From JAVBQL01 sp031549085 (GTDB lineage: Bacteria; Spirochaetota; GWE2-31-10; MWDO01), in assembly GCA_031549085.1 (NCBI GenBank), contig JAVBQL010000012.1:7087-71086 (forward strand): a DNA stretch of 64,000 bases, in the 5' to 3' direction. Positions within the stretch are counted from its first letter, which is position 1, and the number at the start of each line of letters is the position of its first letter. The notes under the pieces are model-generated. The model did not search any database, was not told the DNA's origin, and saw only the letters and a program-made list of their open reading frames with translations. Shown piece after piece: positions 17,516 to 27,154 of this stretch. The position numbers and the translations under genes were made by a program.

Positions 17516-18874
17516 TTAAATACCTTCCTTTTTTATTAGTTCATTTAGAACATCTTCATGAATAACAAGTCTATTATCACTTACAATTTTTCTATATAGC
17601 TCATACCTAGCTTCCTGTATTTTTCCCTGCTCAAGTTTTTGAGAGATAAATTTTACAACTTCATCAATCTTTTGCACATACATTTTTCCATTATCTTGTT
17701 TAAAAGTAAAGAGGGTATTTATATTTTTATTATAAAAGTCCTCTATTTCAGCTCTTGTTACAGGTGGTATTACAAGATGTTTCTCTATATAAGCATTTAT
17801 CAGGCTTAAGTTCTCTTTCTCTTCCATTATCTTTTTGAAATCATCTGATTTTTCAACTTCATCTTCATATATCATACATTTGACAGCAAGATTTAAACTC
17901 ATACTTTTGAGAAGGTTCTCTAGCTCTTGTAAGGTTGGGGCAGGGAAGCCACTATCTTTTGTATATCCATCAACAACTTCGAAGAACTCTCTCTTTGTTA
18001 TAGATTTATCTTTATATGTTGCAAGAGGTTCACTATCTCCATATTTTTTATCTTTTAATCTCTCTGGAAATATTTTTAAGTCGTGACTCGCTAGGATCTT
18101 ATCAAACCATTTTTTCTCAAGATCCTCCTCTCTTTCTCTATAAACCATATCATAGAGATCTTTATCAGCCAAAAGCTCCTCTTTTGAGAGCTCTTCTATC
18201 TTATCTATAAAGATTATATGGTAGCCTAATGATGTCTCTATTACATGAGAGATCTTTTGAGGCTTAAGCTTTTTCATAGCTGAATCAATTTCCTCTTCCA
18301 TTATACCAAGTCTTATATCTCCAACATAGCCACCATTAATTGAGGTTATATCATCAGAATATTTTTTTGCATTCTCTTTAAAAGAGTCAAGGCTTGTTAT
18401 TGTCTTTGATAGAGATTCCAGCAATTTTTTGCCCTCTTTAACTGTGTTCTCATCAAGGATGTCATGCCTCTTAACTATTTGATATAGTGAATATCTTTTA
18501 TTATATTTATTTAGATCAGATTCATCAATTTTTATTTTTGATATTACGTTCTTATTTTTCAGGTAGTCATAGGCTGTTGTATTACGAATCTCTCTCATGC
18601 TGTTTATATATTCATCATTTTGATTTAGATTCTCCTCTTTTGCTCTATCAATAATTATCTGCTCTAATGCCAATTTTCTAATAAACTTATAGGCATCATC
18701 TCTATTTTTTATTCTCTCTTTTTCAGCTTGAGGAAGATGTTTATATATTTCAATGGCTTGACTTAGTGTGATTGTCCCTGTTTCAAACTCAGCAATAGTC
18801 TCATTTTTGCTCTCTTTAGAGCATGCAAATATTAGAGAGATGGCAACTACTATGATTAAACTTTTTAATTTCAT
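17516..18874 (-). CDS. SurA/PrsA-like peptidyl-prolyl isomerase lipoprotein
   Basis: A 452-residue envelope lipoprotein: signal peptide with lipobox IFAC (Cys18). Residues about 20-130 are helical like the SurA/PrsA N-domain, and residues about 133-235 form a parvulin-type rotamase domain (NGGYVGDIRLGIM and SLGYHIIFIDKIEE are characteristic). The remaining ~200 residues are charged and helical with no second clear rotamase domain. It probably chaperones exported or outer-membrane proteins. It is upstream of murI in the same orientation. Confidence 0.8.
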   Translation of the reverse strand: MKLKSLIIVVAISLIFACSKESKNETIAEFETGTITLSQAIEIYKHLPQAEKERIKNRDDAYKFIRKLALEQIIIDRAKEENLNQNDEYINSMREIRNTTAYDYLKNKNVISKIKIDESDLNKYNKRYSLYQIVKRHDILDENTVKEGKKLLESLSKTITSLDSFKENAKKYSDDITSINGGYVGDIRLGIMEEEIDSAMKKLKPQKISHVIETSLGYHIIFIDKIEELSKEELLADKDLYDMVYREREEDLEKKWFDKILASHDLKIFPERLKDKKYGDSEPLATYKDKSITKREFFEVVDGYTKDSGFPAPTLQELENLLKSMSLNLAVKCMIYEDEVEKSDDFKKIMEEKENLSLINAYIEKHLVIPPVTRAEIEDFYNKNINTLFTFKQDNGKMYVQKIDEVVKFISQKLEQGKIQEARYELYRKIVSDNRLVIHEDVLNELIKKEGI

Positions 18875-18914
18875 AAAAAAATCCTAAAAACAAGAAATCT
18901 TGACTTTGTTAAAG

Positions 18915-18932
18915 AGGGGCTTAATAGTCCCT
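18915..18932 (-). terminator. Small hairpin at the pta stop codon
   Basis: AGGGGC and GTCCCT pair over six positions (one G-U) with a six-base loop. On the minus strand it overlaps the pta stop codon and is followed by CTTTAAC. The U-tract is poor, so it could equally be an attenuator ahead of the lipoprotein gene. Confidence 0.3.
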
Positions 18933-19923
18933 ATTTTACCGTCTGTATGCAGGTAATTAATGCTGCATTTATAATATCGTCAACTTTTGCACCACGTGAT
19001 AGATCATTGACAGGTTTATTTAAACCCTGCATAATAGGACCAAAAGCTTGTGCACCAGCCAATCTTTCAGTAATTTTATATGCAATATTTCCAGCATTCA
19101 GATCTGGAAATATAAATGTGTTTGCTCTCTCTTTGACAAAAGGTGAGTCTGGGGCTTTCTTTGCGCAAACTTCAGGAACAAACGCTGAATCAAATTGTAG
19201 CTCTCCATCTATAATAAAATCGTTAAATCCAAGCTCTTTTGCCCTATTTTTTGCCTTTTCAGTTGCATTTCTCATTTTATCAACAAGTGGATGCTTTGCA
19301 GAACCTCTAGTAGAGTAGGAGAGTAGAGCTATACGTGGTTCATGCCAGAACTGCTTTGCAGTTATACCTGTTGTGATTGCAATTTCAGCAACTGTATCCT
19401 CATCAGGATCTTGGTTAACACCGCAGTCAGCGTAGAAGAGAACCTTATCAGGGAACACTTCAAAAAATAAGCTCGATACTCTACTAATTGATGGAGCAGT
19501 CTTTATAATCTCAAATGATGGAATAAATGGCTTTGTTTCAGAGTTAATGCCAGAAACCATTCCATCAGCACGCCCCAAGTGAACCATCATAGCTCCATAA
19601 AAATGTACCTTTTTCATCTGCTCTTTTGCAAAATCAATAGTTATATTCTTATGTTTCCTAAGTTCAAAGTATTCAGCTACATATTTATCATAATCTTTAT
19701 CACTTGCAGGTTCAACAACTTCTAATATGGAGAGGTCAGAGTTTGATACTTTTGCAGCTGCCTCAATCTCACTTTTATTACCTATGACGATAGCGTTTTT
19801 TACCAATCCGTCTCTCTTTAATCTATAAGCTGCTTCAACTATTTTAGCATCTTTTCCTTCAGGGAATACTATTGTACACTGTAACTTTTTTGATTCATCT
19901 GCTAATTTTTTTAAAAAATCCAT
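18931..19923 (-). CDS. pta: Phosphate acetyltransferase
   Basis: A 330-residue short-form phosphotransacetylase interconverting acetyl-CoA and acetyl phosphate. The family signatures are FYADCGVNQDPDEDTVAEIA and the C-terminal NIAYKITERLAGAQAFGPIMQG and DLSRGAKVDDI. It lacks the N-terminal regulatory domains of the E. coli enzyme. No acetate kinase gene lies within the window. AGGAG precedes the ATG. The 173-base gap before the gene carries two units of the dispersed repeat. Confidence 0.93.
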   Translation of the reverse strand: MDFLKKLADESKKLQCTIVFPEGKDAKIVEAAYRLKRDGLVKNAIVIGNKSEIEAAAKVSNSDLSILEVVEPASDKDYDKYVAEYFELRKHKNITIDFAKEQMKKVHFYGAMMVHLGRADGMVSGINSETKPFIPSFEIIKTAPSISRVSSLFFEVFPDKVLFYADCGVNQDPDEDTVAEIAITTGITAKQFWHEPRIALLSYSTRGSAKHPLVDKMRNATEKAKNRAKELGFNDFIIDGELQFDSAFVPEVCAKKAPDSPFVKERANTFIFPDLNAGNIAYKITERLAGAQAFGPIMQGLNKPVNDLSRGAKVDDIINAALITCIQTVK

Positions 19924-19953
19924 AATTTTTTTCTCCTAACAAAAATGTTTTTT

Positions 19954-20050
19954 TACTAACCATGTCCTTTTTGATAAATACTTTATATTTTTTTTGTAGC
20001 CACGCCCTTTCTAACATATATTCTATGCAAAAAAGATATTATCTTTTTAA
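19954..20050 (+). repeat. Dispersed intergenic repeat, two units in tandem
   Basis: Unit 1 (19954-19990, shortened) begins ACTAACCATGTCCTTTTTGA. Unit 2 (19996-20050) begins GTAGCCACGCCCTTTCTAAC and ends with a perfect hairpin AAAAAGAT-ATT-ATCTTTTT. Both are preceded by a T-run. Related units occur at 33825 and 35705, with a weaker one at 31035. The consensus start is close to ACTAGCCACGTCCTTTTTGA. I find no open reading frame in it. Its function is unknown. Confidence 0.6.
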
Positions 20051-20080
20051 TAAAGAAATTTTGCCCTATAAGGCCAAAAG

Positions 20081-20100
20081 GTAAGATGTGATAATCTTAC
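20081..20100 (-). terminator. Hairpin at the end of the CoA ligase gene
   Basis: GTAAGAT and ATCTTAC pair perfectly around GTGATA. On the minus strand this overlaps the stop codon of the phenylacetate-CoA ligase gene and is followed by CTTTTGG, a weak T-run. It is a candidate intrinsic terminator separating that gene from pta. Confidence 0.35.
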
Positions 20101-21395
20101 TTATCTCTATTATCAAAAACTCTCTTTATCTTTCCCTCATTTTGCGGAAGCGTGCCAGACTCTACAAGCTTTATAATTGAGCTTACTCCAAGCTCATTTT
20201 TTAACCTCTCACCAACATTTTTCTTTATACTTTCAAGCTGTGCAATGCTTCCAGTAAATGATTCTTTGTTTATCTCAACACTGATATGAAGCTTGTCCAT
20301 ATAATTATCTTTTTCAATATCGATTCTATAGTTGTGTCCAATCTCCTTTATTCTCATAAGGGTCTCCTCTATCTGCATAGGGAAGATATTGACACCATTT
20401 ATTATAATCATATCATCACTTCTGGCCTTTATTCTATCCAATCTCCTATGTGTTCGCCCACATTTGCATGGTTCTGAGATTATTCTTGTTAAATCACGGG
20501 TTCGATATCTTATTACTGGCATAGCTTCTCTTGTTAATGTGGTTAGTACTAGCTCCCCAACCTCTCCATCTGGAAGAACCTCCAATGTATCTGGGTTGAT
20601 TATCTCTGGATAAAATGAGTCCTCCCACACATGAGTTCCATCTTGATATTGACACTCAAAAGCAACGCCCGGTCCATTCATCTCAGATAATCCATATGAG
20701 TTGAATGCCTTTATTCCATATAAATCTTCAATTTTTCTTCTAATTTCATCTGTATGAGGCTCTGCTCCGATGAATCCTATTTTTAAACTTAAATCTTTTT
20801 TTGGATCTAGCCCCTCCTCCAATATGTGTGCATGAAGTCTTAAAGCGTAGCTTGGAAGAATATGCATAACAGATGTTTTAAACTTCTCCAAAAACCATAC
20901 TTGTCTTTGGCTGTTTCCCGTTCCAATTGGTATTACCATTGCACCAATCTTCTCTGCTCCATAGTGGAAACCAAATCCGCCAGTGAACAGCCCATATCCC
21001 ATAATATTTTGAAAGATATCACTCTTTCTCATGCCAGCCATATACATACACCTTGCCATAAGGTTTGCCCACCTATCAATATCACCTTGTGTATGAAATA
21101 TTACAACAGGGTTGCCAGTAGTTCCAGAAGATGACTGCAGACGAACAACGTCACTAAGGGGAACAGTCAAAAACTCATATGGAAAACCATCTCGTAAATC
21201 TTGCTTTGTGGTAAATGGCAGATCTTTTATATCATCAAGGCTCTTTAAGCCCTCTTTTTTTATGTTAGCAAATCTCTTTTTGTAGAAGTTTGCCTCTTTT
21301 GCTCTCTCAAAAGTTTGATTTAATCTCTCAAGCTGAAGCCTCTTCTTATCATTTATATTAATAAATTCTATCTCTTTTTCCCAAAAGTCGTTCAT
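20097..21395 (-). CDS. Phenylacetate-CoA ligase family enzyme
   Basis: A 432-residue AMP-forming acyl-CoA ligase. The AMP-binding core LQSSSGTTGNPVVIFHT (near 86-102), FNSYGLSEMNGPGVAFEC, and the C-terminal GRTHRRLDRIKARSDDMIIINGVNIFP segment match the PaaK branch, which activates phenylacetate, indoleacetate or other aryl acids. In anaerobes these genes are often linked to 2-oxoacid:ferredoxin oxidoreductases, but none is here. The substrate therefore remains open. It starts 26 bases after apt and may share its transcript. Confidence 0.85.
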   Translation of the reverse strand: MNDFWEKEIEFININDKKRLQLERLNQTFERAKEANFYKKRFANIKKEGLKSLDDIKDLPFTTKQDLRDGFPYEFLTVPLSDVVRLQSSSGTTGNPVVIFHTQGDIDRWANLMARCMYMAGMRKSDIFQNIMGYGLFTGGFGFHYGAEKIGAMVIPIGTGNSQRQVWFLEKFKTSVMHILPSYALRLHAHILEEGLDPKKDLSLKIGFIGAEPHTDEIRRKIEDLYGIKAFNSYGLSEMNGPGVAFECQYQDGTHVWEDSFYPEIINPDTLEVLPDGEVGELVLTTLTREAMPVIRYRTRDLTRIISEPCKCGRTHRRLDRIKARSDDMIIINGVNIFPMQIEETLMRIKEIGHNYRIDIEKDNYMDKLHISVEINKESFTGSIAQLESIKKNVGERLKNELGVSSIIKLVESGTLPQNEGKIKRVFDNRDK

Positions 21396-21421
21396 AAAAA
21401 TACACCTAAAAAATAAAAATT

Positions 21422-21949
21422 TTATTCAGAATCGTAGTTGATTAAAGTTGTTACTTGATAACCAGCCAATTTTTTTGAATAGTTTAAGAATGGAAGCCCT
21501 ATTACGCCAAATACACCAGCGACATATGAGCCAAGTTTTTCAATCATTGTTGCAATTGCTTTTAATGTTCCGCCAGTTGCAATTAGGTCATCTACTATTA
21601 ATACCCTCTTGTCTGCAGGCAGATCTTCTATATGTATCTCAAGAGAAGCCTCTCCATATTCCAATTTATACTCCTCTTTTATTGTTTTTCCAGGCAATTT
21701 TCCGCTTTTACGAGCTAAAATCAATGGCTTTCTCATTTTATATGCCAATGTTGAGGCGAATAGAAACCCTCTTGACTCTACTGCGATAAGCATATCAATA
21801 TCTTGATCTTTATAAATATTGTAGGCCTCATCAATAACTGCCTCAAAAGCTAAAGGATTCGTAAAAATACTTGTGATGTCATAAAACAGGACTCCCTCCT
21901 TAGGGAAATTTTCTATTTTTCTTATTGCTTTATCAAGATCAAATTTCAT
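21422..21949 (-). CDS. apt: Adenine phosphoribosyltransferase
   Basis: A 175-residue purine salvage enzyme that forms AMP from adenine and PRPP. The PRPP-binding loop is VLIVDDLIATGGTL, and the N-terminal FPKEGVLFYDIT and VAVESRGF-like (IAVESRGFLFAS) segments are typical. Length is normal. It starts one base after the DedA-like stop and precedes the CoA ligase, suggesting a three-gene operon. Confidence 0.93.
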   Translation of the reverse strand: MKFDLDKAIRKIENFPKEGVLFYDITSIFTNPLAFEAVIDEAYNIYKDQDIDMLIAVESRGFLFASTLAYKMRKPLILARKSGKLPGKTIKEEYKLEYGEASLEIHIEDLPADKRVLIVDDLIATGGTLKAIATMIEKLGSYVAGVFGVIGLPFLNYSKKLAGYQVTTLINYDSE

Positions 21950-21950
21950 C

Positions 21951-22613
21951 TTACTGCCTCACAAATCCTACTAAAATTATGCCTCCAATTAGAAGAACGG
22001 TAAAAACTATTGTTACCAAATTAAAATATTTATCAATAAATGTTTTTATTTTTTCACCGAATATAAATATCAAGAGCCCAACAGCAAAGAACCTTAAACC
22101 CCTGCCGACAATACTTGCCATAATGAATACCCATAAATCAGTTTTACATACACCAGCCGCAATTGTGAATATCTTATATGGAACAGGAGTCAAAGCTGCT
22201 ATAAATATTGCAATAAAACCATTTTCATTAAATGTTGTTTTCAAACTTTCAAATATTGCCTCTGCATGATAGAGCTCAACTATTTTTACGCCAACACTCT
22301 CCCATAGAAAACTGCCAAAATAGTAACCAACCATTGCCCCAAGAATAGAGAAAACAGTAGACATAAGAGCATAGTAGAGCGATTTTCTTCTGTTACCAAT
22401 AGAGAGAGCAATCTGTAATACATCTGGCGGAATTGGGAATATGAATGACTCTATAAATGCATTTATACATAAAAATAGGGCACCAAATTTGCTATCAGCA
22501 AGGCTCAATACCCAATTATAGAGCCTCTTAATTGGGTTTTTTGTCTTTTGTTTGTTATTAGTATTACTGTTAAAAATATTACTATCTTTTGTATCGGTGT
22601 TAACTTCGTCCAT
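21951..22613 (-). CDS. YqaA/DedA-like (VTT domain) membrane protein
   Basis: A 220-residue integral membrane protein of the SNARE-associated/DedA superfamily. After a polar N-terminal ~35 residues there are about five hydrophobic segments, with the family motif region FPIPPDVLQIALS and the re-entrant loop FIAALTPVPYKIFTIAAG. Family members act in lipid or proton-linked membrane homeostasis; the specific role is not evident. It heads the apt operon. Confidence 0.75.
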   Translation of the reverse strand: MDEVNTDTKDSNIFNSNTNNKQKTKNPIKRLYNWVLSLADSKFGALFLCINAFIESFIFPIPPDVLQIALSIGNRRKSLYYALMSTVFSILGAMVGYYFGSFLWESVGVKIVELYHAEAIFESLKTTFNENGFIAIFIAALTPVPYKIFTIAAGVCKTDLWVFIMASIVGRGLRFFAVGLLIFIFGEKIKTFIDKYFNLVTIVFTVLLIGGIILVGFVRQ

Positions 22614-22732
22614 TTTACTACCTTAAGCTTAAAGGTATTTAATATTGCTTTTTGAGATAAAGCAATAAAATAGATAAAAATCTTCTCACAAAAGAGGTTG
22701 TTTGTCAATAATAAAAGTCAAATATAGTTATA

Positions 22733-24013
22733 TTATTGCTTTTTGTTTGTGTTACTTGATTGTTCCTCTTCTACTACTTTTTTTATGTGTAGATAGTACT
22801 CATACATATCTTCTGATAGTTTTTTAAGCTCTGTTTTGGGATAGTCTTCATTTGCCCAACGTATCCAACCAACCTTAGAACCATTATCTTCAATATATAC
22901 CAATGCATCATAAGCATACCTGTTTTTGTATTTATCATAAAAGTCTATTCCATACTTTTCTTTATATTTCTTAAAACATCTATCATAATCTATTTTTTTA
23001 TTCTCTTTTTCATCTATTTCCACTATTTTATCATAATTTCTATCTCTTAAACCAAAATAAAAATGTTCCATATTTTCCAAAACACCAACAATAGATAGTT
23101 CATCAGTAATATCTACTCTAAAACAGTAAATAAAATATTTTTTATCTAATAGATTTTTTATGGCATCTTCTTTTAGGATTTTATTTTCAATTTTTTCTTT
23201 ATCAAAACGAGATTGAATATTTTCATAAACTATCCCCATCTCTCGCTTTTGCAATGCACTTATTATTGGCTCTATTTCATCTATTTCTAAGGCACTATCT
23301 TTTAATACTTTTTCATATATCTCATCTGCTGTCATAATTTCCTCCTCAGTTTGATTAGTTATTATCTCTATACTTTCAATATATTGTTTTAATCCACTCT
23401 TAAGGCTGCCTTCATCATCATAGGGACGAAGATATTTTAACCATCTATATATTTCACTTCTCCAAGAGATTGGTTTATAATTTGGATAATTTGTTGGATA
23501 GCTTCTCTTTTCAAAACTTCTTGCATCATTGCCCTCTTTTGTTAAAAAATAGAGTCTAAAATCTTTAGCATATTTTTTTGTAAAATTATAATAGTCCTCC
23601 AACTGATTTTCTTGCTCTTTAGCTTCTATTTTACTCTCTATTGCTATTACAAAATCTTTCCACTCAATCCAAATATCTATTCTTCTATTTCCATCAATAG
23701 ATCTTTCCAAAGTAATTTTTGTATCTCGAATTTTTTCTATTTTTTGAGATTCACTAGACTCTTTTTTAAAACCATTAATATCTACATTCAACATCTCTAA
23801 AAAACGAAGTAAAAACTCAGGATGATTATGCTCTCCATTTGGATCAAGCAAATACGCAATAATTTTGTTATTGTAGGTTTCGCGACGTGAATGATTCATC
23901 TTTTCTAGTAGGTTTAATTTACCTTTTTTAGGTTTCTTCCTATTTTCATTAATAATTTTTTTGGCTAACTCAAAAATCTTTCTATAATTTTCTATCTTTT
24001 TATCATCATTCAT
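22733..24013 (-). CDS. PD-(D/E)XK nuclease-superfamily protein
   Basis: A 426-residue protein resembling the PDDEXK_4 family. After the conserved N-terminal RRETYNNKIIAYLLDPNGEH segment (near 44-62), the catalytic signature is visible: R-R-I-D113-I-W followed by I-E126-S-K128-I-E and Q-E-N-Q-L. The C-terminal 250 residues are not recognised. I chose the ATG at 24013, preceded by GGGA, over a TTG four codons upstream. It stands alone between housekeeping genes with no methyltransferase or toxin partner, so it may be an accessory DNA-processing or defence-type gene; that role is inference. Confidence 0.7.
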   Translation of the reverse strand: MNDDKKIENYRKIFELAKKIINENRKKPKKGKLNLLEKMNHSRRETYNNKIIAYLLDPNGEHNHPEFLLRFLEMLNVDINGFKKESSESQKIEKIRDTKITLERSIDGNRRIDIWIEWKDFVIAIESKIEAKEQENQLEDYYNFTKKYAKDFRLYFLTKEGNDARSFEKRSYPTNYPNYKPISWRSEIYRWLKYLRPYDDEGSLKSGLKQYIESIEIITNQTEEEIMTADEIYEKVLKDSALEIDEIEPIISALQKREMGIVYENIQSRFDKEKIENKILKEDAIKNLLDKKYFIYCFRVDITDELSIVGVLENMEHFYFGLRDRNYDKIVEIDEKENKKIDYDRCFKKYKEKYGIDFYDKYKNRYAYDALVYIEDNGSKVGWIRWANEDYPKTELKKLSEDMYEYYLHIKKVVEEEQSSNTNKKQ

Positions 24014-24082
24014 ATAGATTCCCAATTATATTTAATAACAAATTAAAAATTAGATTATCACTATTAATTATAAATAAATCAA

Positions 24083-24964
24083 CTACTTATTCTTGTAAGA
24101 TAACAAATTATCATTAGATACACTTAAAATTACTATAATTCCACCTAACAATTGCACTATTGTTATCTTCTCATTTAGAAATAGATAGCCAGCAGCAATA
24201 CTAACAACTGGGATCATATTGATAAATATCCCACAAAGGCTTAAGCTTAAGTGCTTCATAGAGTAGGCATAGAGAAAATTAGCAACTGCAGAGCAGAGAA
24301 TAGCAAGAAATAGAAGATTACCAATTGTATAAATATCGATATTTTCAACATTGATCTTCTCAAAAAATATGAGTGGAAATAGAAATATCGCACCAAAAAT
24401 AAGTTGATAAAATATGATAGTTATTAAATTATATCTGTCAAACAGAGATTTTGTTGTTACAGAGTAGACAATCCATACAAAACATGACCCAGTCATAAGT
24501 AGATAACCAATTGGATTGTTGCTTGTATTTCTAATGCCACTACTTATAATAAGGTATATACCAAATATGGAGACAATGACAGTTATTATTCTTATCATGC
24601 TGGGTCTGTTTTTAAAAAAGATAAAGTCCGCAATAATCATAAGCATTGGTACGAAGCTGCTTATCATAGCAGCTTCACTTGCATGGATCATATTTATACT
24701 GTGATTTTCAAATAGAAAATAGAGTGTAATACCTGTAAGTCCAGCTATTGCAAAGAGATAAATATCTCTAATTTTTATCTTAATATTTGTTTTTGTTATT
24801 TTTATAATGACAAAAAGTGCTGCTATTGCTATGAGAGATCTTAAAAATGCAATAGTCATTGGTCCAAATGCTTGAAGGGAGACTTTGGTACTAATAAATG
24901 ATACTCCCCAAAATATTGTAACCAAAAGCATGGAAAGTATTGCTGATATTTTTTTATTATCCAT
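24083..24964 (-). CDS. EamA/DMT-superfamily transporter
   Basis: A 293-residue membrane protein with about ten hydrophobic helices arranged as two EamA repeats (about 1-145 and 150-285). Typical features are FWGVSFISTKVSL near the start and the repeat-2 helix pattern ending in GGIIVILSV. Members export metabolites or amino acids; the substrate cannot be read from sequence. It starts 16 bases after purE and is probably co-transcribed with it. Confidence 0.8.
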   Translation of the reverse strand: MDNKKISAILSMLLVTIFWGVSFISTKVSLQAFGPMTIAFLRSLIAIAALFVIIKITKTNIKIKIRDIYLFAIAGLTGITLYFLFENHSINMIHASEAAMISSFVPMLMIIADFIFFKNRPSMIRIITVIVSIFGIYLIISSGIRNTSNNPIGYLLMTGSCFVWIVYSVTTKSLFDRYNLITIIFYQLIFGAIFLFPLIFFEKINVENIDIYTIGNLLFLAILCSAVANFLYAYSMKHLSLSLCGIFINMIPVVSIAAGYLFLNEKITIVQLLGGIIVILSVSNDNLLSYKNK

Positions 24965-24980
24965 TTTTTATATGAGATTT

Positions 24981-25376
24981 TTAATATTTGCCTAAGATTC
25001 TAGCAGCAAATAGAGCCCCATTTATTAAGCCCTGCTTACCTATCCCCATTGTTGCAAGGGGGACTCCTTTTGGCATCTGCAATATTGCCATAAGTGCATC
25101 AATGCCTGATAGAGAGCCTACCTCAAGCGGCACTCCAATAACTGGCTGCTTTACTTGTGATGCAACCACGCCCGGCAATGCTGCAGCAAGACCAGCAGCA
25201 GTTATATAGACCTTTGTTTGATTGCTTTTCAAAAAAGTGATTAGCTCCTCAAGGTTTCTATGCGCAGAGTATACATAGGTGGAGTAGGAGACATTAAGCT
25301 CCTTTAGTTTTTGTTCCATATCAACCAAAAGGGGCTTATCATTCTCACTTCCAACAATTATTGTAACTTCATTCAT
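24981..25376 (-). CDS. purE: N5-carboxyaminoimidazole ribonucleotide mutase family (PurE)
   Basis: A 131-residue enzyme of purine synthesis that forms CAIR. The phosphate-binding opening is VGSENDKP, the catalytic histidine is in YSAHRNLEE, and IGVPLEVGSLSGIDALMAILQMPKGVPLAT is the conserved core. The GGAAHLPG loop common in class I PurE reads GLAAALPG, lacking that histidine; this variant occurs in the family. It differs from the longer, class II-like PurE of Treponema denticola. No purK is in the window. Confidence 0.85.
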   Translation of the reverse strand: MNEVTIIVGSENDKPLLVDMEQKLKELNVSYSTYVYSAHRNLEELITFLKSNQTKVYITAAGLAAALPGVVASQVKQPVIGVPLEVGSLSGIDALMAILQMPKGVPLATMGIGKQGLINGALFAARILGKY

Positions 25377-25561
25377 CTCTATTTATCCTACTATTTTTGT
25401 ATTGAGTTTGTTGAAGTGATAATATTATAAAATAACTATTTTGTAAATTCTTTTATAATTTACTTTATTATTTATCTTTTCTTATGCTATATAAAAATAT
25501 TGACTTGTTTATTCTTTTATAGTAGTTTCAAAACCTAGTAAAAAATTTTATTTATGGAACT

Positions 25562-27154
25562 ATGTTTATGATAAAAGATTGTAATTTTGATAAAAAAATA
25601 TTGTTTTTGTTTATTGTTCCAGTTATAATGGTTGTTTTATATATTTTACTATTTAATGCAAAAGGTTATTACTATTATGGGTATAATTCAGATCCAGAAT
25701 ATGCTTACCTACTTAATTCTCTCTCTATTGTAAATGGTTTAACCCCAGGTCATACGGATCACCCAGGAACCACTCTGCAGATGCTGGGGGCGGCTGTGAT
25801 AAAACTTGCCAATTTAAGCAAATCTAATGATGAAATAAATACAATTGTAATATCAAACCCAGAACACTATTTAAATCTTATCAATATTACTATGTTCATA
25901 ATATTTATTTGTACCACAATTACTCTTGGAGTGATTGGTTATCTCTTTTTAAATGATATATTATTAGCTGTAATATTGCAGCTCTCATCTTTTGTCTCTT
26001 TCACAGCTTTTAGAGAGCTCTCTAGAGTAACACCAGAAACTTTGCTTTTATCTATATGTACTATATTTTTGATAATCCTTCTTTTTCACTTCAAATATGA
26101 TATAGAAAAGCACTCTTTTATATACTCAATAATATTTGGAGTAGTTTGTGGGATTGGATTAGTAACAAAAGTTACTTTTTTACCACTATTTATAGTTCCA
26201 TTAGTAATTTTACCTAATTTAAAAAATAGACTGCTCTTTTTATTATCCACCCTATTAGCTTTTTTTATATTTACAATTCCAGTAATCAGTGAGTATGAGA
26301 GAATTTTTAACTGGTTTATTTCTATATTTACACACTCTGGTTATTATGGTGGTGGAGAAAAAAATATTATTAATTTCCATACCATATTCAACAATTTATT
26401 TATGTTGATTTCGGAGTACACATATTTAATTATTAATTTTGCAGCAGGTTTAAGTTTGATATTTATATTTTTCAAAAATAAAACAGTAATAAAGAAAAAA
26501 GATAATCAATTTTTATTTAAATTAATTATTGCATTACTTTGTGCAACTGTTTTACAGATTTTAATGACATTAAAACACTACAGACACCACTACCTTATTC
26601 CAACAATGATGTTGACTATTTTTACATTAGTTCTTGCCTATATTTTTCTTACAAGAAATAAAATATCACCATTCGAAATAAAAAATGATTTTTTCTATTA
26701 TTTTATTCTTGTTATTTTTTCTATTTTTATGATCTATTTTATAAAAGAGATAAAATCTGATAATATGATAAATAGAGAGACTAATAAATTGAAGCTATTT
26801 TTGTCTAATAATTATAGTGATTATACAAAAGTTTATTATTATAGATCTTCTTCATTGGAATTTTCACTTTTGTTTTATGATAAAGATTTTAATCGTGGCC
26901 ATTTTATTGAATATATAAAAAAAATATATCATAACGATAAAATTCTTTTTTATAATGTTTGGGGAGAATACTACTATAATTTTGACTATATTTTTAAAAG
27001 ATTACCAAATCCTGAAAAATCTATTTTCATTGGCACCAATGAAATAGAAAATAGTGTATCATCTGAATATAAAAATAGGCTAAGAAGAGTATTTAAAACG
27101 AAGCTAGAAAATAGTGAAGTGAATAATACCAATGTGTATGAGATTATGAAATGA
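25562..27154 (+). CDS. Polytopic GT-C type glycosyltransferase-like protein
   Basis: A 530-residue protein with an N-terminal transmembrane helix, an extracytoplasmic loop with acidic motifs (YNSDPEYAYLLN and GHTDHPGTTLQM), then about ten more hydrophobic helices and a soluble C-terminal tail of about 130 residues. This layout matches lipid-linked-sugar-dependent GT-C enzymes (ArnT/GT39-like), but identity is low enough that only the fold class is claimed. GGA precedes the ATG closely. Its last four bases overlap the next gene (ATGA), indicating coupled translation. Confidence 0.6.
   Translation: MFMIKDCNFDKKILFLFIVPVIMVVLYILLFNAKGYYYYGYNSDPEYAYLLNSLSIVNGLTPGHTDHPGTTLQMLGAAVIKLANLSKSNDEINTIVISNPEHYLNLINITMFIIFICTTITLGVIGYLFLNDILLAVILQLSSFVSFTAFRELSRVTPETLLLSICTIFLIILLFHFKYDIEKHSFIYSIIFGVVCGIGLVTKVTFLPLFIVPLVILPNLKNRLLFLLSTLLAFFIFTIPVISEYERIFNWFISIFTHSGYYGGGEKNIINFHTIFNNLFMLISEYTYLIINFAAGLSLIFIFFKNKTVIKKKDNQFLFKLIIALLCATVLQILMTLKHYRHHYLIPTMMLTIFTLVLAYIFLTRNKISPFEIKNDFFYYFILVIFSIFMIYFIKEIKSDNMINRETNKLKLFLSNNYSDYTKVYYYRSSSLEFSLLFYDKDFNRGHFIEYIKKIYHNDKILFYNVWGEYYYNFDYIFKRLPNPEKSIFIGTNEIENSVSSEYKNRLRRVFKTKLENSEVNNTNVYEIMK

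Noticed and set aside
22505..22708. 67-codon minus-strand frame overlapping the DedA-like start
   Set aside because: It overlaps the DedA-like gene in another frame, has no ribosome-binding site, and the composition is AT-driven.
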